Made by a program: the position numbers and the translations under genes. 42,448 bases of DNA from Clostridium sp. (GTDB lineage Bacteria > Bacillota > Clostridia > Clostridiales > Clostridiaceae). Below, piece after piece: positions 16,647-26,096 of the stretch. The stretch is taken from positions 1 to 42,448 of the forward strand of contig NZ_JAGHFX010000061.1 of the NCBI RefSeq assembly GCF_017888565.1, in the 5' to 3' direction. The notes under the pieces were generated by a model, which was not told the origin of the DNA, did not search any database, and saw only the letters and a list, made by a program, of their open reading frames with translations. Numbering within the stretch: the stretch's first letter is position 1; the number at the start of each line of letters is the position of its first letter.

Positions 16647-18473
16647 TTATTTTTTACTTCTACTTGTTATTCTTCTTCTTTCAGCTGCATCTAATACTCT
16701 TTTTCTCATTCTTATATTCTCAGGGGTAACTTCTACCAATTCATCAGCATTAATAAATTCAAGACATTGTTCTAATGTCATTTGTCTTGGTGGTGTTAAC
16801 TTAAGTGAATCATCTGATCCTGAGGCTCTAGTATTAGTTAACTTCTTACCTTTACATATATTTATATCAATATCTTCTGCTCTTGAACATTCTCCAACTA
16901 TCATACCTTGGTATACAGGAACTCCTGCTCCTATAAATAATGTTCCTCTTTCTTGTGCATTGAATAATCCATATGTTATTGCATCTCCATCTTCAAATGA
17001 ACAAATTGATCCTCTGCTTCTTCCTGGAATTTCTCCTTTGTATTTATCATATCCATGGAATACATGGTTCATTATACCATTACCTTTTGTATCAGTCATA
17101 AATTCATTTCTAAATCCTATTAATCCTCTGGCAGGAACAACGAATTCTAATCTTGTATAACCATTAACTGCTGAAGTCATATTAACCATTTCAGCCTTTC
17201 TTGGTCCTAACTTTTCCATAACAGGCCCCATAAATTCTTCTGGCACATCTATAGTTAAGTATTCAATAGGTTCTAGCTTTTTACCATTTTCTTCTTTAAA
17301 AATAACATTTGCTTTTGAAACTTGGAACTCATACCCTTCTCTTCTCATAGTTTCAATAAGAATAGATAAATGTAGTTCTCCTCTTCCTGAAACTTCGAAG
17401 CAGTCTGAAGATATTTCATTAACTCTTAAACTTACGTTTGTTTCTAATTCTTTTAATAATCTATCTCTTAAATGTCTTGATGTAACAAACTCGCCTTCTC
17501 TACCAGCAAAAGGTGAATCATTAACCATAAAGTTCATGCTTAATGTTGGTTCATCTATTTCAACAAATGGTAGAGCTTCTGGCTCTTGTGCATCTGCTAT
17601 AGTTTCACCTATATTACAATCTGGAATACCACTTAAAGCAATTATATCTCCAAGAGAGGCTTCTTGTGCATCTTCTCTATTTAATCCATTGTAAGTAAAT
17701 ATACTTGAAACTCTATAACTTGAAGTGCTTCCATCTCTTCTTACTAAAGCAACTTGTTGATTCTTTTTAACAGAACCTCTATGTATTTTACCAATAGCTA
17801 TTCTTCCTACATATTCATTTGTATCTAATGTAGTTACAAGCATTTGGAATGGGCCATCTATATATCCCTTTGGAGCTTCTACATTCTCTAATATAGTTTC
17901 AAATAATGGAATCATATCAGTATTTGTATCCTCAACATTATATCTTGCAAATCCTTCTCTTGCAGATGCATAAATAATTTGGAAATCTAATTGTTCATCA
18001 TCAGCACCAAGCTCTAGGAATAATTCAAATACTTCATCAATTACTTCTTCTGGTCTTGCATTTGGTTTGTCTATTTTATTTATAACAACTATTGGTTGTA
18101 AGCCAAGTTCTAATGCCTTCTTTAAAACAAATTTAGTTTGAGGCATTGGACCTTCGTAAGAGTCTACTACTAATAAAACAGAATCTACCATTTTAAGTAC
18201 ACGCTCAACTTCTCCGCCGAAGTCAGCATGCCCTGGAGTATCTACTACATTTATTTTAACTCCATTGTACATAATAGCTGTATTTTTAGAAAGAATTGTA
18301 ATTCCTCTTTCTTTTTCTAAATCATTTGAATCCATGACTCTTTCTTCTACTTTTTCATTATTTCTAAAAACGTGACTTTCTTTTAATAAAGCATCTACAA
18401 GTGTAGTTTTACCATGGTCAACGTGAGCTATTATAGCTATATTTCTTATATCATCTCTACTTATTAAATTCAT
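16647..18473 (-). CDS. typA: Translational GTPase TypA/BipA
   Basis: TypA is a ribosome-associated EF-G-like GTPase involved in 50S assembly and stress or cold adaptation. The 608-residue protein has G1 [10 protein letters not shown] (15-24), G2 around [10 protein letters not shown]3 [13 protein letters not shown]4 [12 protein letters not shown] and G5 YASAREG. Domains III and V follow, and the C-terminal BipA-specific domain includes [24 protein letters not shown]. The start has TGGAGG at a normal distance. A sigma-A promoter lies in the gap after rnj, and an intrinsic hairpin sits in the resulting leader. Confidence 0.97.
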   Translation of the reverse strand: MNLISRDDIRNIAIIAHVDHGKTTLVDALLKESHVFRNNEKVEERVMDSNDLEKERGITILSKNTAIMYNGVKINVVDTPGHADFGGEVERVLKMVDSVLLVVDSYEGPMPQTKFVLKKALELGLQPIVVINKIDKPNARPEEVIDEVFELFLELGADDEQLDFQIIYASAREGFARYNVEDTNTDMIPLFETILENVEAPKGYIDGPFQMLVTTLDTNEYVGRIAIGKIHRGSVKKNQQVALVRRDGSTSSYRVSSIFTYNGLNREDAQEASLGDIIALSGIPDCNIGETIADAQEPEALPFVEIDEPTLSMNFMVNDSPFAGREGEFVTSRHLRDRLLKELETNVSLRVNEISSDCFEVSGRGELHLSILIETMRREGYEFQVSKANVIFKEENGKKLEPIEYLTIDVPEEFMGPVMEKLGPRKAEMVNMTSAVNGYTRLEFVVPARGLIGFRNEFMTDTKGNGIMNHVFHGYDKYKGEIPGRSRGSICSFEDGDAITYGLFNAQERGTLFIGAGVPVYQGMIVGECSRAEDIDINICKGKKLTNTRASGSDDSLKLTPPRQMTLEQCLEFINADELVEVTPENIRMRKRVLDAAERRRITSRSKK

Positions 18474-18532
18474 CTAATTTCCTCCAGTATATTTTATAAT
18501 GTAAACCTATAACTTATTTTTCCCAAAATAAA

Positions 18533-18558
18533 ATTGGATACACCTGTATCCAATTTTT
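18533..18558 (-). terminator. Hairpin terminator or attenuator between rnj and typA
   Basis: ATTGGATACA and TGTATCCAAT (18533-18542, 18545-18554) form a near-perfect inverted repeat. On the minus strand UUUUAUUUU follows. It lies downstream of the typA promoter, so it would be transcribed in the typA leader as well as in read-through from rnj. Confidence 0.6.
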
Positions 18559-18585
18559 TAAAATTTATATCTTAGACTATATTCC

Positions 18586-18614
18586 ATTCTAAGATTATTA
18601 TTGCAAAATGTCAA
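18586..18614 (-). promoter_or_regulatory. Sigma-A promoter of typA
   Basis: Minus strand TTGACA (18614-18609), exactly 17 nt, TAGAAT (18591-18586). Transcription would start near 18579, leaving a leader of about 105 nt. Confidence 0.75.
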
Positions 18615-18623
18615 CCTTACAGA

Positions 18624-20291
18624 TTATATTTCCATTATTATCGGTAATATCATAGGCTTTCTTTTTGTTTTTTCATATAGATAGCCTCTTAGTTCGTCTC
18701 TTACCTTAGACTTTAAGCTTGCCCAATCAGTTATATTATTTTCTTCACACTGTTTCAAAGCATTCTTAACTATGTCTTTAGCCTCGTCCATTAATCCTTC
18801 TGACTCTCTTACATAAACAAATCCTCTAGATATTATATCAGGTCCTGCAACAACTGAATTATTTTCTTTTGATAGAGTTACTACAACCGTTAGAATACCA
18901 TCTTGAGATAAATGTTTTCTATCTCTTAAAACAATATTTCCAACGTCTCCAACTCCTAATCCATCAACAAAAACTTGACCTGAATTTACAGAGCCGTTTC
19001 TTCTAATACTACTTCTATTAACTTCTATAACTCCACCATTTTCAGGAATTATAACATTTTGCTCTGGCATACCTAAAGATATTGCTAGCTCACCATGTTG
19101 CTTTAAATGTCTATATTCACCATGAATTGGTATAAAAAACTTAGGTTTAACTAAACATTGCATTAACTTCAATTCTTCTTGACACGCATGGCCAGATACA
19201 TGAATTTCAGCTAATGATTTATATATAACTTCTGCTCCCTTTTGGAATAATTGATTTATAACCTTAGAAACTAATTTTTCATTTCCAGGGATTGGTGTTG
19301 CAGAAATTATTACAGTATCACCTTCTACAATGTTAACTTTTCTATGTTCTGAACTTGCCATTCTTGCAAGTGCTGACATAGGTTCACCTTGACTACCTGT
19401 AGTTATTATTACTACTTTATCATTTGTATATTTATTTATTTGATCTATACTTACTAGAATATCTTTTTCGAATTCTAAATATCCAAGTTCTGCAGCTACA
19501 GCAACTATATTTTCCATACTTCTTCCTGATACTGCCACTTTTCTTCCATGCATACTTGCTGCATCAATTATTTGTTGTATTCTGTGTACATTTGATGCAA
19601 ATGTTGCAACAATTATTCTTCCTTTTGCTTTTGAGAATAATCTTGCAAAACTTTCACCCACTACTTTTTCAGACATAGTGTATCCTGGCTTTTCAACATT
19701 TGTTGAATCAGCCATCATTGCAAGCACTCCTCTTTTACCAATTTCAGCAAATCTTGCAAAATCCATTGGTTCTCCATCTATAGGAGTGTAGTCGATTTTA
19801 AAATCTCCTGTGTGTAAAACTACTCCTAGTGGAGTGTGTATTGCTATTGCAACTGAATCTGCAATAGAATGGTTTGTTTTTATAAACTCTACTGAAACTG
19901 AGTTTAATTTAATTACATCTCTTGGCTTAACTCTTACTAGTTCTGTTGAACTTAACAATCCGTGCTCCTTAAGCTTAGTTTCAACAATTCCAAGAGTTAA
20001 CTTTGTTCCATATACAGGTACATCTAATTGTTTTAAAACATAAGGTAATGCACCTATATGGTCCTCATGCCCATGAGTTAAAAATATTCCTCTTATCTTA
20101 TCTTTATTTTTTAATAAATAACTAATATCTGGTATTACTAAATCAATACCGAACATATCTTCATCTGGGAATTTTAAGCCGCAATCTATAACTACTATAT
20201 CATTTTTATATTCTATTGCAGTTATATTTTTACCTATTTCATTTATCCCACCTAAAGGAATAATCTTAACTTTTGCCTTCTCGTTTTTCAA
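18624..20291 (-). CDS. rnj: Ribonuclease J
   Basis: RNase J is a metallo-beta-lactamase/beta-CASP ribonuclease with endo- and 5'-3' exonuclease activity in mRNA decay and rRNA maturation. The 555-residue protein has LTHGHEDHIG (His73, His75, Asp77, His78), HTGDFKID, ADSTNVEKPG, the beta-CASP domain with VATFASNVHRIQQ, TGSQGEPMSAL and SGHACQEEL, and HGEYRHL. The C-terminal domain follows. The start is a TTG at 20291 with GGAGGGG five to six nt upstream. It lies about 75 nt after fur. Whether it is the J1 or the J2 type cannot be decided, since only one copy is in view. Confidence 0.95.
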   Translation of the reverse strand: MKNEKAKVKIIPLGGINEIGKNITAIEYKNDIVVIDCGLKFPDEDMFGIDLVIPDISYLLKNKDKIRGIFLTHGHEDHIGALPYVLKQLDVPVYGTKLTLGIVETKLKEHGLLSSTELVRVKPRDVIKLNSVSVEFIKTNHSIADSVAIAIHTPLGVVLHTGDFKIDYTPIDGEPMDFARFAEIGKRGVLAMMADSTNVEKPGYTMSEKVVGESFARLFSKAKGRIIVATFASNVHRIQQIIDAASMHGRKVAVSGRSMENIVAVAAELGYLEFEKDILVSIDQINKYTNDKVVIITTGSQGEPMSALARMASSEHRKVNIVEGDTVIISATPIPGNEKLVSKVINQLFQKGAEVIYKSLAEIHVSGHACQEELKLMQCLVKPKFFIPIHGEYRHLKQHGELAISLGMPEQNVIIPENGGVIEVNRSSIRRNGSVNSGQVFVDGLGVGDVGNIVLRDRKHLSQDGILTVVVTLSKENNSVVAGPDIISRGFVYVRESEGLMDEAKDIVKNALKQCEENNITDWASLKSKVRDELRGYLYEKTKRKPMILPIIMEI

Positions 20292-20366
20292 TATGTCCCC
20301 TCCTTCTTCCTAAAATATGTATTACAAAGGTTGTCGTCTCAATAGAGAGGAGTTCCCTTATTTATC

Positions 20367-20834
20367 TTATTTATTGTTATCAATCTTGCTTTGACATTTT
20401 CTACAAAGCCCAAAGAATTTAACACTATGGTCTAAAATTTTAAATCCATATGACCTTTCAACTTCTTCTTCAAGTTCGTCTAATAAATCATCTTGAACTT
20501 CAATGACACTTTTACATTCATTACAAACTAAGTGATGGTGTCTATGCCCCTCATCTTTACGAACTAATTCATATCTGCTACAACCATCATTCAAATCTAG
20601 CTTACATATCACACCTAATTCTTCTAATAAAATTATAGTTCTATATACTGTAGCTAAACCAATTTCAGGACAACTTTTTTTAACTTCATCATAAATTTCT
20701 TCTGCAGTTAAATGTTCCCCTTCTTTATCTATAATAGTGTCAACTATAGCTCTTCTTTGAGGCGTCAATTTATACCCTTTTTGTTTTAAGTCTTCTTTTA
20801 AAACATTAAAATCTATACTATTTGATTGTTCCAC
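20367..20834 (-). CDS. fur: Fur-family metal-responsive repressor
   Basis: This is a dimeric Fe/Zn/peroxide-sensing repressor. The winged helix contains LTPQRRAIVDTI and IGLATVYRTIILLEELGV. The dimerisation domain has GHRHHHLVCNECKSVIEV, with the regulatory His cluster and a CxxC, and a second CxxC in LCRKCQ near the C-terminus, giving a structural zinc site. The GTG at 20834 has AAAGGGG eight nt upstream and is preferred to upstream GTG/TTG codons at 20843 and 20840 that abut the SD; the product has about 155 residues. Sequence alone does not separate Fur from PerR or Zur. It lies between yrzB and rnj. Tandem 17-bp repeats cover its upstream region. Confidence 0.85.
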   Translation of the reverse strand: MEQSNSIDFNVLKEDLKQKGYKLTPQRRAIVDTIIDKEGEHLTAEEIYDEVKKSCPEIGLATVYRTIILLEELGVICKLDLNDGCSRYELVRKDEGHRHHHLVCNECKSVIEVQDDLLDELEEEVERSYGFKILDHSVKFFGLCRKCQSKIDNNK

Positions 20835-20860
20835 AAACAACACCCCTTTCCTTTATTATT

Positions 20861-20894
20861 AGTTAGATTTTACTCTTAGTTAAATTTTATTCTT
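20861..20894. repeat. Tandem 17-bp direct repeat upstream of fur
   Basis: AGTTAGATTTTACTCTT (20861-20877) is followed directly by AGTTAAATTTTATTCTT (20878-20894), 15 of 17 identical. A degenerate third part lies at the fur side. The second copy runs over the yrzB stop codon. It could be an operator or a chance AT-rich duplication. Confidence 0.55.
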
Positions 20895-21162
20895 CATCAG
20901 CAAAAATAGTGTCATAAGCTTCTTGAACTGCTGCTAATTCTACTTCATCATCTATAGGTATTAATAGATCGTCTCCATCTTCATCTACTCCTACCTTTAA
21001 AGCAAATATATCATCTTCAGTATAATCATCATCATAAACTATAACATATTCACTTTTTTCTTCTGTATCTGGATTTACCATATCAAAAAATGCAACAACA
21101 TTTAACTTTACTAATTTTCCATCTTCATCATATAATTCTAATTGTTTTAAATCCTTATTCAT
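20887..21162 (-). CDS. yrzB: DUF1292 (YrzB-family) acidic protein
   Basis: A small, very acidic 91-residue protein of the DUF1292 family. Recognisable parts are LELYDEDGKLVKLNVVAFFDM, YVIVYDDD, IFALKVGVDEDGDDLLIPIDDEVELAAVQEAYDTI. Function unknown; it is conserved in Firmicutes next to ruvX and ireB, as here. It has its own sigma-A promoter with a very short leader and an AAGGAGAG ribosome binding site. Confidence 0.88.
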   Translation of the reverse strand: MNKDLKQLELYDEDGKLVKLNVVAFFDMVNPDTEEKSEYVIVYDDDYTEDDIFALKVGVDEDGDDLLIPIDDEVELAAVQEAYDTIFADEE

Positions 21163-21185
21163 AAATTTTCTCTCCTTTTTTTATA

Positions 21186-21214
21186 ATTGTAATTTTTACC
21201 TTAACGGTTGTCAA
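21186..21214 (-). promoter_or_regulatory. Sigma-A promoter of yrzB
   Basis: Minus strand TTGACA (21214-21209), exactly 17 nt, TACAAT (21191-21186). Transcription should start near 21179, about 17 nt before the ATG, so yrzB and perhaps fur can be transcribed independently of ruvX. Confidence 0.7.
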
Positions 21215-21242
21215 TAATAATTTTCAATTGGAAATGAATTAA

Positions 21243-21659
21243 TTATTTCATACTAAGCCTATCTAAATATCCTTGTAGTATATATGTAGCGGCTATTTTA
21301 TCAACTATTTTCTTTCTTTTTCCTCTTGATAAATCTGCTTCAAGCATAGCTTTATGAGCTGCTACCGTAGTAAGTCTCTCATCCCACATCTCAATCTTTA
21401 TACCTGTAGCTTCTTTTATAATTTTAGAAAGTTCTAGTACTCTTTCTCCTGATTCCCCTATAGTTCCATTCATATTTTTAGGCAATCCTATAACTATAGT
21501 TTCAACAGAATATTCTTTACATAACCTCTTTATTTCTTCTATATCTTTCTCTTTTTTACTTCTTCTTATCGTAGTAATCCCCTGTGCAGTCCAACCTAAT
21601 GGATCACTTATAGCAACACCTATAGTTTTAGATCCTACATCTAAACCTAGAATTCTCAT
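21243..21659 (-). CDS. ruvX: RuvX/YqgF Holliday-junction-resolvase-like nuclease
   Basis: An RNase H-fold protein implicated in pre-16S rRNA 5' processing and, by homology, in junction resolution. [19 protein letters not shown] opens the fold, with catalytic Asp7; [19 protein letters not shown] and [15 protein letters not shown] (Asp/Glu) follow, and the C-terminal helix is [18 protein letters not shown]. The ATG at 21659 has AAGGAGA six nt upstream and gives 138 residues, the family norm; a TTG six codons earlier (21677) overlaps the SD and is rejected. It follows ireB across a strong terminator hairpin. Confidence 0.93.
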   Translation of the reverse strand: MRILGLDVGSKTIGVAISDPLGWTAQGITTIRRSKKEKDIEEIKRLCKEYSVETIVIGLPKNMNGTIGESGERVLELSKIIKEATGIKIEMWDERLTTVAAHKAMLEADLSRGKRKKIVDKIAATYILQGYLDRLSMK

Positions 21660-21678
21660 ATTTATCTCCTTAAACAAT

Positions 21679-21710
21679 AAAGAGTGCCCGATTAAACGGG
21701 CACTCTTTAT
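21679..21710 (-). terminator. Terminator at the ireB stop codon
   Basis: A GC-rich perfect stem (AAAGAGTGCCCG / CGGGCACTCTTT) around a 6-nt loop, the most GC-rich hairpin in the window. Its ascending arm begins inside the ireB TAA. UUUAUUGUUU follows. The ruvX SD lies about 10 nt beyond it. Confidence 0.75.
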
Positions 21711-21964
21711 TTTATTTCTAAATAAGATTTTATAACTTCCTCAAGAATTTCATCTCTTTCAAGTTTTCTTAGTAAAGCTCTTGCTCCGTTGTAGCTTGTG
21801 ATGTAAGAAGGGTCCCCTGAAATAAGATATCCAACTAATTGGTTGATTGGATTATAACCTTTCTCCTGTAACGCATTGTAAACATCTGTTAATATTGACT
21901 TTGTCAAATCCTCTTTGTTGATGTTCAAATTAAATTGCATTGTTTGGTCTAAGTTATTATTCAT
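21707..21964 (-). CDS. ireB: IreB-family regulatory phosphoprotein (UPF0297)
   Basis: IreB is a small substrate of the PASTA Ser/Thr kinase IreK, involved in cell-wall stress and cephalosporin tolerance in enterococci. The 85-residue protein has [60 protein letters not shown] and [16 protein letters not shown], all diagnostic. Thr residues in the DQTMQF region are the usual phospho-sites. The ATG at 21964 is about 21 nt from its SD, with a small hairpin in between. It lies between alaS and ruvX, as in Bacillus. Confidence 0.93.
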   Translation of the reverse strand: MNNNLDQTMQFNLNINKEDLTKSILTDVYNALQEKGYNPINQLVGYLISGDPSYITSYNGARALLRKLERDEILEEVIKSYLEIK

Positions 21965-21969
21965 ACAAC

Positions 21970-21995
21970 TGCTGCTATCTGCAGCTCACCCCCTT
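21970..21995 (-). promoter_or_regulatory. ireB: ireB SD separated from start by a small hairpin
   Basis: On the minus strand GGGGGTGA is followed by GCTGC-AGATA-GCAGC, a 5-bp stem, then AGTTGT and the ATG. If the stem forms, the effective SD-to-start distance falls from about 21 nt to about 6 nt. A GTG in the SD region meets a stop after four codons, so it is not an alternative start. Confidence 0.5.
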
Positions 21996-22123
21996 ACTTA
22001 TATTTAGTTTAACAGTATCCCTAATAATATTATCTCATATTTTCAAAATTCTATACACGGGTTTACTTAATTTAATTATATTATAAACCATATAATTATA
22101 AAAGTACACCATTTTGCTAAAGA

Positions 22124-24763
22124 TTATTTTATTAAAGATTCTACTACCAAGTATGTTTTCTCTATTGCAGCTTTTATATTTTCTGGATTCTTACCGCCAG
22201 CTTGAGCCATGTCCGGTCTTCCACCGCCACCTCCGCCAACTACTGCCGCAACCTCTTTAATTATCTTTCCACAATGGATACCTTTTTCTAAAACATCCTT
22301 AGTAGCCATAGAAACCACATTAACTTTTCCACCTACATTACTTAATAAGACAACAACCCCATTTGAAAGTTTATTTCTCATTTTATCGCCTAAGTCTCTT
22401 AATGCATTTCCATCTATTCCTTCTAAACCATAAGCTACTACTTTTATACCATTTACTTCTTTAACAGAAGATAAAATATCATCTTCAATACCTGATGTTA
22501 ATTTACCCTTAAGATCTGAAATTTCTTTTTCTTTTTCTTTAATTTCAGCACCTTGTGAAGCTATCTTCTTTAATACATCTTTTTCACTACATTTTAAAGC
22601 ACTACATGCTTCTTTTAAAAGTCTTTCTTTTTCTTCCATATATTTTATGGCATTTAGTCCTGATACAGCTTCTATTCTTCTTATACCTGCTGCAACACCT
22701 GCTTCATTTATTATTTTAAATAATCCAATTTCTCCTGAGTTATTAACGTGAGTACCTCCACAAAGCTCTTTTGAGAATTCTCCAACACTTACAACCCTAA
22801 CTTTATCTCCATATTTATCATCAAATAAAGCCATTGCTCCAGAATCTTTTGCTTCATCTAAAGTCATAATATTTGTATCAACATTAAATACTTCCATTAT
22901 CTTCTTGTTAACTAACTCTTCTATTTTTTCTATTTCCTCTTCTGTTAGCCCTTGGAAGTGAGCAAAATCAAATCTTAATCTTTCATCATCAACATATGAA
23001 CCAGATTGATTTACATGTTTACCTACTATTTGTTTTAACGCTTCATGTAACATATGTGTAGCAGTATGATTTTTAGCTATATTATTTCTTCTTGAGATAT
23101 CTATTCTTAAGATTGCTTCTTCATTTACTTTTATTGTTCCATCTACAACCTTAATATAGTGAATTGTTTTTCCACCAACATTTTTCTTTGTATCATAAAC
23201 ATACGCTTCTCCAGAAGATGTTTTTATAATACCCTTATCTCCTACTTGACCACCCATTTCAGCATAAAATGGTGTTTTTCCTGTTACTATATAACCTTTT
23301 TCACCTTTTGATAATTCATCTACAAAGTCATTATCATTAGCTAAAACAATAATTTTAGAATCTACTTCAACATTATTATATCCTATAAACTCAGTGTTTA
23401 TAGATGCATCTATCTTGTTAATTGGATTTTCATCACTTCCCATATATGATGATTCCCCTCTTGCACTTCTAGCTCTTTGTCTTTGCTCATCCATTTCTTT
23501 TCTAAATGATTCATGGTCAACCTTCATGCCTTTTTCTTCTAAAATTTCTTCTGTTAACTCTATCGGGAAGCCATAAGTATCATATAACTTAAATGCTTTT
23601 TCTCCTTTTAATGTTTTTTCATTAGAAGCTTCCATTTCTTCAATATAATCATTCAAAATATTCATTCCAGAATCTATAGTTTCATTAAATCTTTCCTCTT
23701 CTAATGAAACAATTCTTTCAATATATTCTTTATTTTCTATAAGCATTGGATAAGCGCCACTATAGTTTTCAACTACTGATTCAACTATATCAGTTAAGAA
23801 TAATCCCTTTATTCCAAGCAACCTTCCATGTCTTGCAGCTCTTCTTAAAAGTCTTCTTAATACATATCCTCTACCCTCATTACTTGGCTGAACTCCATCT
23901 GAAATAAGCATAGTAACTGATTTAACGTGATCTGTAATTATTCTTAAAGAAATGTCTTTTTGTGAATTTTCACCATACTTAATACCTGAAAGTTCTGCAA
24001 CTTTATTTAGTATATTTTTAACAGTGTCAATTTCAAATATATTATCTACACCTTGCATTATTGTTGCTATTCTTTCAAGTCCCATTCCTGTATCTATATT
24101 AGGATTTACTAATTTATTATAAATCCCTTCTTCATCTTTATCAAATTGTGTAAATACAAGATTCCAAAATTCAACTACTCTATCTTCATCACTTGCTTTA
24201 ACGAAGTCATCAACATTTGTAATAACTCCTTCACCTCTATCATAATGGATTTCTGTACATGGTCCACATGGTCCAACACCTATTTCCCAGAAGTTATCAT
24301 CTTTTCCAAGTCTAAATATTCGCTTTGGATCTACATCTGTCTTTTTACACCAAATATCATAAGCTTCATCATCTTCTAAATATATTGTTACATATAATTT
24401 ATCTTTTGGTATTTGAAGAGTTTCAGTTATAAATTCCCAAGCCCATGGAATAATTTCTTCTTTAAAATAATCTCCAAATGAAAAGTTCCCAAGCATTTCA
24501 AAGAAGGTACCATGTCTTGATGTTTTACCTACATTTTCTATATCCCCTGTTCTTATACACTTCTGACAAGTTGTTATTCTTTTTCTTGGTGGCTCTTGTA
24601 ATCCAGTAAAATATGGTTTAAGAGGTGCCATACCTGCATTTATTAATAATAATGATTTATCATTTTTAGGGACTAGAGGAAAACTCTCTAATCTTAAGTG
24701 ATCTTTTGATTCAAAAAATTTTAAATAAGCTTCTCTAAGTTCGTTTGTTCCCATGAACTTCAT
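22124..24763 (-). CDS. alaS: Alanyl-tRNA synthetase
   Basis: AlaS charges tRNA-Ala with alanine and edits mischarged tRNA. From the ATG at 24763 (GGAGGT eight nt upstream) it has 879 residues; an ATG five codons earlier overlaps the SD. The catalytic core begins [17 protein letters not shown] and shows [33 protein letters not shown] and [11 protein letters not shown]. The editing domain has [11 protein letters not shown] (HxxxH zinc site) and [13 protein letters not shown]. The C-terminal domain ends [18 protein letters not shown]. Transcription is controlled by a T-box upstream. It is followed by ireB. Confidence 0.97.
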   Translation of the reverse strand: MKFMGTNELREAYLKFFESKDHLRLESFPLVPKNDKSLLLINAGMAPLKPYFTGLQEPPRKRITTCQKCIRTGDIENVGKTSRHGTFFEMLGNFSFGDYFKEEIIPWAWEFITETLQIPKDKLYVTIYLEDDEAYDIWCKKTDVDPKRIFRLGKDDNFWEIGVGPCGPCTEIHYDRGEGVITNVDDFVKASDEDRVVEFWNLVFTQFDKDEEGIYNKLVNPNIDTGMGLERIATIMQGVDNIFEIDTVKNILNKVAELSGIKYGENSQKDISLRIITDHVKSVTMLISDGVQPSNEGRGYVLRRLLRRAARHGRLLGIKGLFLTDIVESVVENYSGAYPMLIENKEYIERIVSLEEERFNETIDSGMNILNDYIEEMEASNEKTLKGEKAFKLYDTYGFPIELTEEILEEKGMKVDHESFRKEMDEQRQRARSARGESSYMGSDENPINKIDASINTEFIGYNNVEVDSKIIVLANDNDFVDELSKGEKGYIVTGKTPFYAEMGGQVGDKGIIKTSSGEAYVYDTKKNVGGKTIHYIKVVDGTIKVNEEAILRIDISRRNNIAKNHTATHMLHEALKQIVGKHVNQSGSYVDDERLRFDFAHFQGLTEEEIEKIEELVNKKIMEVFNVDTNIMTLDEAKDSGAMALFDDKYGDKVRVVSVGEFSKELCGGTHVNNSGEIGLFKIINEAGVAAGIRRIEAVSGLNAIKYMEEKERLLKEACSALKCSEKDVLKKIASQGAEIKEKEKEISDLKGKLTSGIEDDILSSVKEVNGIKVVAYGLEGIDGNALRDLGDKMRNKLSNGVVVLLSNVGGKVNVVSMATKDVLEKGIHCGKIIKEVAAVVGGGGGGRPDMAQAGGKNPENIKAAIEKTYLVVESLIK

Positions 24764-24803
24764 ATCTATTACCTCCATTTGTTTACTTTATAGTCTTTTT
24801 ATA

Positions 24804-25019
24804 ATAAAAAAAGTTTCCATCCCTATAAAAAAGGGACGAAAACATATATTCCGCGGTACCACCCTAATTATGTATTAAAAATACATCACTTAGATAATAT
24901 AGCTCCAAGATAGCTTCAATATATAATGTAAGAAGTTTTCACCTTCCACTTCCTCTCTGAATACATAATCTATATTTACTCATTCTCTTCAACGCTAAAT
25001 ATTAAATTTTCTTATATTT
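24804..25019 (-). ncRNA. T-box leader controlling alaS (alanine specifier)
   Basis: The T-box sequence GGGTGGTACCGCGG (minus strand, about 24864-24851) forms the antiterminator and should pair with the ACCA end of uncharged tRNA-Ala. Upstream in Stem I are AGAGAG and GGTGAAAAC motifs and then GAAGCTATCTTGGAGC, whose GCT at 24914-24912 is the alanine specifier codon. Downstream is an intrinsic terminator (24804-24844) with a GTCCC/GGGAT-containing stem and a long U run. The leader begins near 25020, just after a consensus promoter. Uncharged tRNA-Ala should favour read-through into alaS. Confidence 0.92.
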
Positions 25020-25026
25020 CAATGAA

Positions 25027-25055
25027 ATTATAATTTATTTATTAAAATATGTCAA
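25027..25055 (-). promoter_or_regulatory. Consensus sigma-A promoter of alaS
   Basis: Minus strand TTGACA (25055-25050), exactly 17 nt, TATAAT (25032-25027). A perfect vegetative promoter just upstream of the T-box leader. Confidence 0.85.
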
Positions 25056-25064
25056 TTATTTTAT

Positions 25065-26096
25065 TTAAAACAAATAATCATTGATATCATCATATATTAC
25101 TTTCACTATAACTCCTATTGGAACTGCAACTATCATTCCTATAAGTCCACCTAATTTTTCTCCTACTAATAATAAAATTATAATTATAATAGGGTGCATA
25201 TTAGTACTATCTCCTGTTATTTTAGGTGACAATATATTTCCCTCTATTTGTTGTATTAAAAATATTGCTAAAAGTGTCCATAATGCTTTATTAGGTGATT
25301 CCATAAGTGCTACAAATATAGCAGGAACTCCACCTATTATAGGTCCAAAATAAGGCACTATATTTAATATCCCATTAAATATACCAAGTATTAAAGCAAA
25401 TTTTACATCTATTATTACAAGAATTATAAAAGTCAATGTTCCTATAATTAATGATAATAACAATTGACTTATTATATATCTTGATAGAACTTTGTCTATA
25501 TGGCTAATGACCCTTTTAGCAATTATTCTTTTTTCTGTTGGTAATATTAATAAAAGCTTATTATAAATTAAATCCCCATCAACTAAGAAATAATATGTTA
25601 CTATTGGTACAATAGCAAGAGATATTAAGCTTTCAAAGCAAAGCATCAAATTTTCCAAGAAATTATCAGTAACTTTACTAAAAAATATATTTGCTTCTTC
25701 ACTTATTTGATTATATATAGATTCAAAAAAAGATATATCATTCAAATTTAATTTGTATACTATATTCTTAACATACTCATCTATATTATCTAATATATAC
25801 CCAATATTATAACTTTCTCTTATTATAGATGGAATAACTATATACGAAAGTAATATCAAGCTAAAAAATATAGTTAGTATTATTGAAATTGATGAAATTC
25901 TTTTACTTAGCTTAAATTTCTCGCTTATAGTATCCCTAAGAGGTTTCAAGGCATAAGCAAGTATAAATCCTATAAAAATAATATTTACTATACTACTTAT
26001 CGTCTTGATTTTTATATACAAAATTAGAATTAATAATATTGATAGGATTATTAAGATTGAATTTATAATCTTTTTATGTTTTTTATATATCAGCAT
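25065..26096 (-). CDS. AI-2E-family membrane transporter
   Basis: This is a 343-residue integral membrane protein of the PerM/AI-2E exporter family, with about seven or eight hydrophobic segments. The central soluble part lies near 85-145. The family core is visible in VTYYFLVDGD, RVISHIDKVLSRYIISQLLLSLI, NIVPYFGPIIGGVPAIFVAL, IEGNILSPKITGDSTNMHPIIIIILLLVG and MIVAVPIGVIVKVI. Substrates differ across the family (autoinducer-2, ions); none can be assigned here. The start overlaps the end of the PRC-barrel gene by 7 nt. The neighbour of alaS in Bacillus, yrrI, is of the same family, so this is a conserved pair. Confidence 0.9.
   Translation of the reverse strand: MLIYKKHKKIINSILIILSILLILILYIKIKTISSIVNIIFIGFILAYALKPLRDTISEKFKLSKRISSISIILTIFFSLILLSYIVIPSIIRESYNIGYILDNIDEYVKNIVYKLNLNDISFFESIYNQISEEANIFFSKVTDNFLENLMLCFESLISLAIVPIVTYYFLVDGDLIYNKLLLILPTEKRIIAKRVISHIDKVLSRYIISQLLLSLIIGTLTFIILVIIDVKFALILGIFNGILNIVPYFGPIIGGVPAIFVALMESPNKALWTLLAIFLIQQIEGNILSPKITGDSTNMHPIIIIILLLVGEKLGGLIGMIVAVPIGVIVKVIYDDINDYLF

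Noticed and set aside
22072..22101. AT-only inverted repeat downstream of alaS as a terminator
   Set aside because: Arms such as TAATTATAT pair but contain no G or C and no clear U-tract follows, so termination cannot be supported.
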